Source of the DNA: JAEUQQ01 sp963697285
Lineage (GTDB): Bacteria; Acidobacteriota; Vicinamibacteria; Vicinamibacterales; JAFNAJ01
Direction: 5' to 3'
NCBI GenBank assembly: GCA_963697285.1
Contig: CAVONI010000008.1
Coordinates: forward strand, 62,001 to 126,000
DNA: 64,000 bases
Position numbers and translations under genes: made by a program. This document shows positions 61,067 through 64,000 of this stretch, piece by piece. The first letter of the stretch is position 1; each line of letters starts with the position of its first letter. Below the pieces are notes generated by a model that saw only the letters and a program-made list of their open reading frames with translations, did no database searches and was not told the origin of the DNA.

Positions 61067-61156
61067 GTGTCTACCGCTCCTGTGCCGGCAGGGGACGTCG
61101 ACGTGTCGTCCCCGTGGGCGACCGGAATGTAGTGCGAAGATTGTTGCAAAGGCAAC

Positions 61157-61230
61157 CCGCCTTCGCCGCTTCGCGGCTTCGGCGGGGCGGCGACGTGAGT
61201 CTCGCCGTAGCCGCGAAGCGGCGAAGGCGG
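61157..61230. repeat. 28-bp near-perfect hairpin (CCGCCTTCGCCGC...GCGGCGAAGGCGG)
   Basis: The arms at 61157-61184 and 61203-61230 are reverse complements with one mismatch, separated by 18 bases. The hairpin lies in the divergent spacer between the GNAT and Spy-like genes. It shares TCTCGCCG, GCGAAG and GAAGGCGG with the repeats at 9897 and 13144. Confidence 0.9.
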
Positions 61231-61345
61231 ATGTTAGTGATGTAAAACCATGGCCGCCGACCAAACTTCGTGGCTGCTATACCGGTCTCTTGGTGTAGTG
61301 ATCGCGAGACACCTGGTGTGGCCGCATCGCTTGGAGGTCATTCAC

Positions 61346-61906
61346 ATGAACCGATTCACAGGAAAGTCGATCATCGTTGGCATTGGCGCCGTGGCGCTCG
61401 CCGTGGCGTCGTTCTCGGTCGTTTCGGCGCAGCAGGGCCCGCCGCCGCCCCCCGGACCGGGCATGCAGCGCGGGCCGGGCGGGCCGGGTGGCCCCGGCAT
61501 GCGCCGCGGCGCTGGCGGGCCGGGCATGATGCTCCGCCAGCTCGACCTCACCGAGGCTCAGCGTGCGCAGGTCAAGTCGATCATGGACGCGCACAAGACC
61601 GAGGTCGAAGGCATCGGGACGAAGATGCGCGAGGCTCGCAAGGGTCTGCAGGCCGCGATGGAGACCATCCCGGTCAACGAAGAGGCGATCCGCGAGGCGA
61701 CGGCCGCCCTGGCGGCGGTGCAGGCAGAGGCGAACGTCCATCGGGCCAACGTGCGCGCCGAGGTGTTCAGCATCCTGACCGACGAGCAGAAGGCGAAGGC
61801 CGCCCAGCTGAAGGCGTCGGCAGAAGCGCGCCGCGCAGCGATGCGCGACCGGGTCAGGAACAGGGTGAAGGCGCGCCAGGCGCAGCCGCCCAAGGGCGAG
61901 TTCTAG
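61346..61906 (+). CDS. Periplasmic Spy/CpxP-like LTXXQ protein
   Basis: This is a 186-residue exported protein. A signal peptide (VALAVASFSVVSA) precedes a Gly/Pro-rich segment (about 28-62). The helical LTXXQ region has LRQLDLTEAQRAQVKSIM and ILTDEQKAKAAQLKA, the two repeats of Spy/CpxP chaperones. It likely binds unfolded proteins or metal in the periplasm (family knowledge). Ribosome-binding site GGAGGTC lies about seven bases before the ATG. Confidence 0.86.
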   Translation: MNRFTGKSIIVGIGAVALAVASFSVVSAQQGPPPPPGPGMQRGPGGPGGPGMRRGAGGPGMMLRQLDLTEAQRAQVKSIMDAHKTEVEGIGTKMREARKGLQAAMETIPVNEEAIREATAALAAVQAEANVHRANVRAEVFSILTDEQKAKAAQLKASAEARRAAMRDRVRNRVKARQAQPPKGEF

Positions 61907-61982
61907 CGCCTCACAGGGACGCAGCACACCAGCAGGCGGGCCGGGAGGCTCTCGCGCCTCCCGGCACGGCCCGCCGGCCGCC

Positions 61983-62729
61983 TCAGCGGCGATGTCCCTT
62001 CCGCTTGACCCACCACACGGCCGCCACCAGCAGCACGAGCGCGGCGGCGACCGCCATCCCGAAGACACTCAGGGTTCGACGCAGGATGGAGCGTTCGTCC
62101 ATCCGGACGTCGATGTCGAGCGCTTCTCCAGCCAGGCGGTTCCTCAGCGGTTGTTCCCACGTCAGGATGTTGCCTCGTTCGACCTCGCGCGATGGCGCGT
62201 TGTGAAACGAGATCCGGCTGGGCAGGTGGATGCGGACGGCGACGAATTCCCCGCCGTGCCACCCTGGTGCCGGGGTGGACGATGCCGGGGCGCCGATGCG
62301 CTGGGTGAAGCGCATCGTCCCCGTCGCGCGCTCCAGCGCGTACGTTGCCCACGAGAATGCCGGGCACCGCGACAGATCGCGCACGTCGGCGGCGTCGATC
62401 CGCACCTGTACGAAGCGGCGCCCGTCGCGCTGCCACGGACGCGACACGCGGACGACCTCGACACCAGGACACTCGTAGAACGCACGCACGGCGTTGCGGT
62501 CGACGCGGGCATCGGGATTCGCATCGAGTTGGGCTCCCCGCAACGTCGCCATGGCGGCGATCGACGCGTTCACGACGACGGTCACGGAACCGTCGAGGCC
62601 GAGGAAGATCTCCTCTTCGTATTCGAACTGCCGGCCCAACACGGTTCCGCGACAGCCGGCGACAATGGTCGCCATCGCGAGCATAAGAGCCAGGGCACGA
62701 ATCGCACGCCGCGTGGGCCGGACGAACAT
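61983..62729 (-). CDS. Predicted lipoprotein with C-terminal membrane anchor
   Basis: This 248-residue protein has a lipobox near residue 26 (ATIVAGCRG), a beta-rich central region (YEEEIFLGLDGSVTVVVNAS and following strands), and a terminal transmembrane helix (GMAVAAALVLLVAAVWWV) with a basic tail. No named domain is recognised. Such two-ended anchoring is odd for a lipoprotein, so the N-terminal helix might instead be a simple signal. It is divergent from polA. Confidence 0.68.
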   Translation of the reverse strand: MFVRPTRRAIRALALMLAMATIVAGCRGTVLGRQFEYEEEIFLGLDGSVTVVVNASIAAMATLRGAQLDANPDARVDRNAVRAFYECPGVEVVRVSRPWQRDGRRFVQVRIDAADVRDLSRCPAFSWATYALERATGTMRFTQRIGAPASSTPAPGWHGGEFVAVRIHLPSRISFHNAPSREVERGNILTWEQPLRNRLAGEALDIDVRMDERSILRRTLSVFGMAVAAALVLLVAAVWWVKRKGHRR

Positions 62730-62762
62730 GGGGCGTAATGATATCCTGCCCGCCATTCCGCC

Positions 62763-64000
62763 ATGCCAGCCCCTCGCCTCTTCCTGATCGACGGTTCGAA
62801 CCAGATGTATCGCGCGTATCACGCGATTCGAGGCTTGACGGGCCCGAATGGCGCGTCGACGAACGCCATCTACGGCTTCGTGACCATGATGCGCAAGCTG
62901 ATTGCCGACCACGCGCCGACCTACGTGGCGGCGGCATTCGACCTCGCGGGCCCGACCTTCCGCGACGACCTGGTCGACAACTACAAGGCGAACCGTGCGC
63001 CGATGCCACCCGACCTGGTCGAGCAGATCGCCCTGGTGCACGACGCGTGCGCGGCCATGGGCGTGCCGGTGCTGGTGCACGAGGGATTCGAGGCCGACGA
63101 CGTCATCGGCACCCTCGCGAGACACGCCGCGTCCGAGGGGCTCGACGTCGCCATCGTGACCGGCGACAAGGACTTCTTCCAACTGGTGGATGACCGGATC
63201 CGCGTGTTCAACCCGCGCGACGACGGGGCGTGGTTCGATGCCGAGGCCGTGCGCGAGAAGTTCGGCGTCCGCCCCGCGCAGGTGGTCGACGTGCTCGCGC
63301 TGATGGGCGACACGATCGACAACGTGAAGGGCGTTCCCGGAATCGGCGAGAAGGGCGCGCGCGACCTCATCGCGACGTGGGGATCACTCGATGCCCTCCT
63401 CGCGCACGCTGCCGAGGTGCCACAGAAGAAGTATCGCGACGCCCTGCTCGCCAATGCCGACGCCGCGCACCAGAGCCGCACGCTCGTGACCATCCGCACC
63501 GACGTGCCGGTCTCGCTCGATCTCGAGGCGCTCCGCTACACGGGTCCGCAACGTGAGCGCTGCTTCGAGCTCTTCGGGCAACTCGGCTTCAGGTCACTCG
63601 TCGCCAGCTTCGCCCCGACGGCGGCCAGCGTCGAGACCGACTACGCCTTCGTCGACACCGCGGGCGACCTCGACGCGCTGCTCGACGAGGTGCGCGCCGC
63701 GCAGCACGTCGCGTGCGCCATGATTGCCGACGAAGCCGGGCCGATGCGCAGCACGCCGATGGCCATCGTCTTTTCGCTGCGACCACGGCATGCGCGGATC
63801 GTCATGCTGGCCGACGCCGGCCCTCCGGCGCCGCCAGGCGGCGGGTTGTTCGACGCCCCGGTGCCCGCCGCGACGCCACCGGGTGTCGCCGCCGACGAGG
63901 CCTGGGCGCGCATCGGCGCGCTGTGCAGCGATCCTGGCGTGACCAAGACCGGGCACGACCTCAAGGCTCTCGCCCGCGAACTGCAGGTGCGCGGCTACGC
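62763..64000 (+). CDS. polA: DNA polymerase I, N-terminal part
   Basis: This replicative and repair polymerase is cut off by the right edge. The first 280 residues are the 5'-3' exonuclease: FLIDGSNQMYRAYHAI, VTMMRKLI, the metal site VHEGFEADDVIGTLA and VTGDKDFFQLVD, and the helix-hairpin-helix GVPGIGEKGARDL. The start of the 3'-5' exonuclease-like domain is visible (DYAFVDTAGDLDALLD), with TGHDLKALAREL at the edge. The visible 412 codons contain no stop. The polymerase domain lies beyond the window. Confidence 0.95.
   Translation, partial: MPAPRLFLIDGSNQMYRAYHAIRGLTGPNGASTNAIYGFVTMMRKLIADHAPTYVAAAFDLAGPTFRDDLVDNYKANRAPMPPDLVEQIALVHDACAAMGVPVLVHEGFEADDVIGTLARHAASEGLDVAIVTGDKDFFQLVDDRIRVFNPRDDGAWFDAEAVREKFGVRPAQVVDVLALMGDTIDNVKGVPGIGEKGARDLIATWGSLDALLAHAAEVPQKKYRDALLANADAAHQSRTLVTIRTDVPVSLDLEALRYTGPQRERCFELFGQLGFRSLVASFAPTAASVETDYAFVDTAGDLDALLDEVRAAQHVACAMIADEAGPMRSTPMAIVFSLRPRHARIVMLADAGPPAPPGGGLFDAPVPAATPPGVAADEAWARIGALCSDPGVTKTGHDLKALARELQVRGY

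Noticed and set aside
61250..61345. An upstream extension of the Spy-like protein
   Set aside because: The in-frame codons before 61346 lack signal-peptide character, while ATG 61346 has an excellent ribosome-binding site and signal peptide.

Overview
The window is a GC-rich chromosomal segment, densely coding on both strands. Its lineage markers point to Acidobacteriota, most likely class Vicinamibacteria. These markers are a secreted VWA protein of the acidobacterial type, a carboxypeptidase-regulatory/beta-barrel receptor, several small conserved proteins of a style common in that group, a linked 16S-tRNA-Ile-tRNA-Ala-23S-5S operon, and many short palindromic repeats between genes. I could not run a 16S search, so the class assignment is an inference.

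Layout. 0-4.8 kb (minus strand): yebC-ruvC-[P-loop NTPase]-ruvA-ruvB-fabH (5' part only), with a methyltransferase upstream. 4.9-9.2 kb: a tRNA-dihydrouridine synthase, a FAD-dependent oxidoreductase and a membrane-anchored alpha/beta hydrolase. 9.6-15.6 kb: one complete rRNA operon on the minus strand with two tandem promoters, 16S and 23S processing stems, and a terminator. 15.6-26.2 kb (minus strand): an almost complete purine operon reading M16 peptidase-purB-purS-purQ-small membrane protein-purL-purF-purM-purN-tyrS. 26.3-30.0 kb: rlmN converging on mtaB, and purD. 30.3-38.0 kb (plus strand): rpsU, then from its own promoter a STAS protein, a UbiA-family prenyltransferase, a basic-tailed coiled-coil protein and four GT-B glycosyltransferases with overlapping starts and stops. 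38.0-45.7 kb (minus strand): a sigma-54 response regulator with its PDZ/GAF/PAS histidine kinase, a receptor-like outer-membrane protein and a secreted protein. 45.9-49.4 kb: glgC, eno and gpmA. 49.5-57.5 kb: a small conserved protein, two oligopeptide-type ABC ATPases, a secreted S9 peptidase, a LolD/MacB-type ATPase, a membrane protein and inositol-1-phosphate synthase. 57.6-64 kb: a methyltransferase, a VWA protein, a BON protein, a zinc-ribbon GNAT, a Spy-like protein, a lipoprotein and the start of polA.

Together these are mostly housekeeping genes: recombination repair, de novo IMP synthesis, translation and tRNA/rRNA modification, and central carbon. One accessory block (STAS-UbiA-glycosyltransferases) looks like a lipid-linked glycan assembly operon of unassigned product and is the best candidate for undescribed biology.

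Quality warning. Five genes (tyrS, purL, one glycosyltransferase, ino1 and the receptor) carry single-base indels. Removing the indels restores full-length reading frames exactly. Most are insertions that place a C directly before a G. They look like consensus errors rather than decay, because tyrS and purL should be indispensable.
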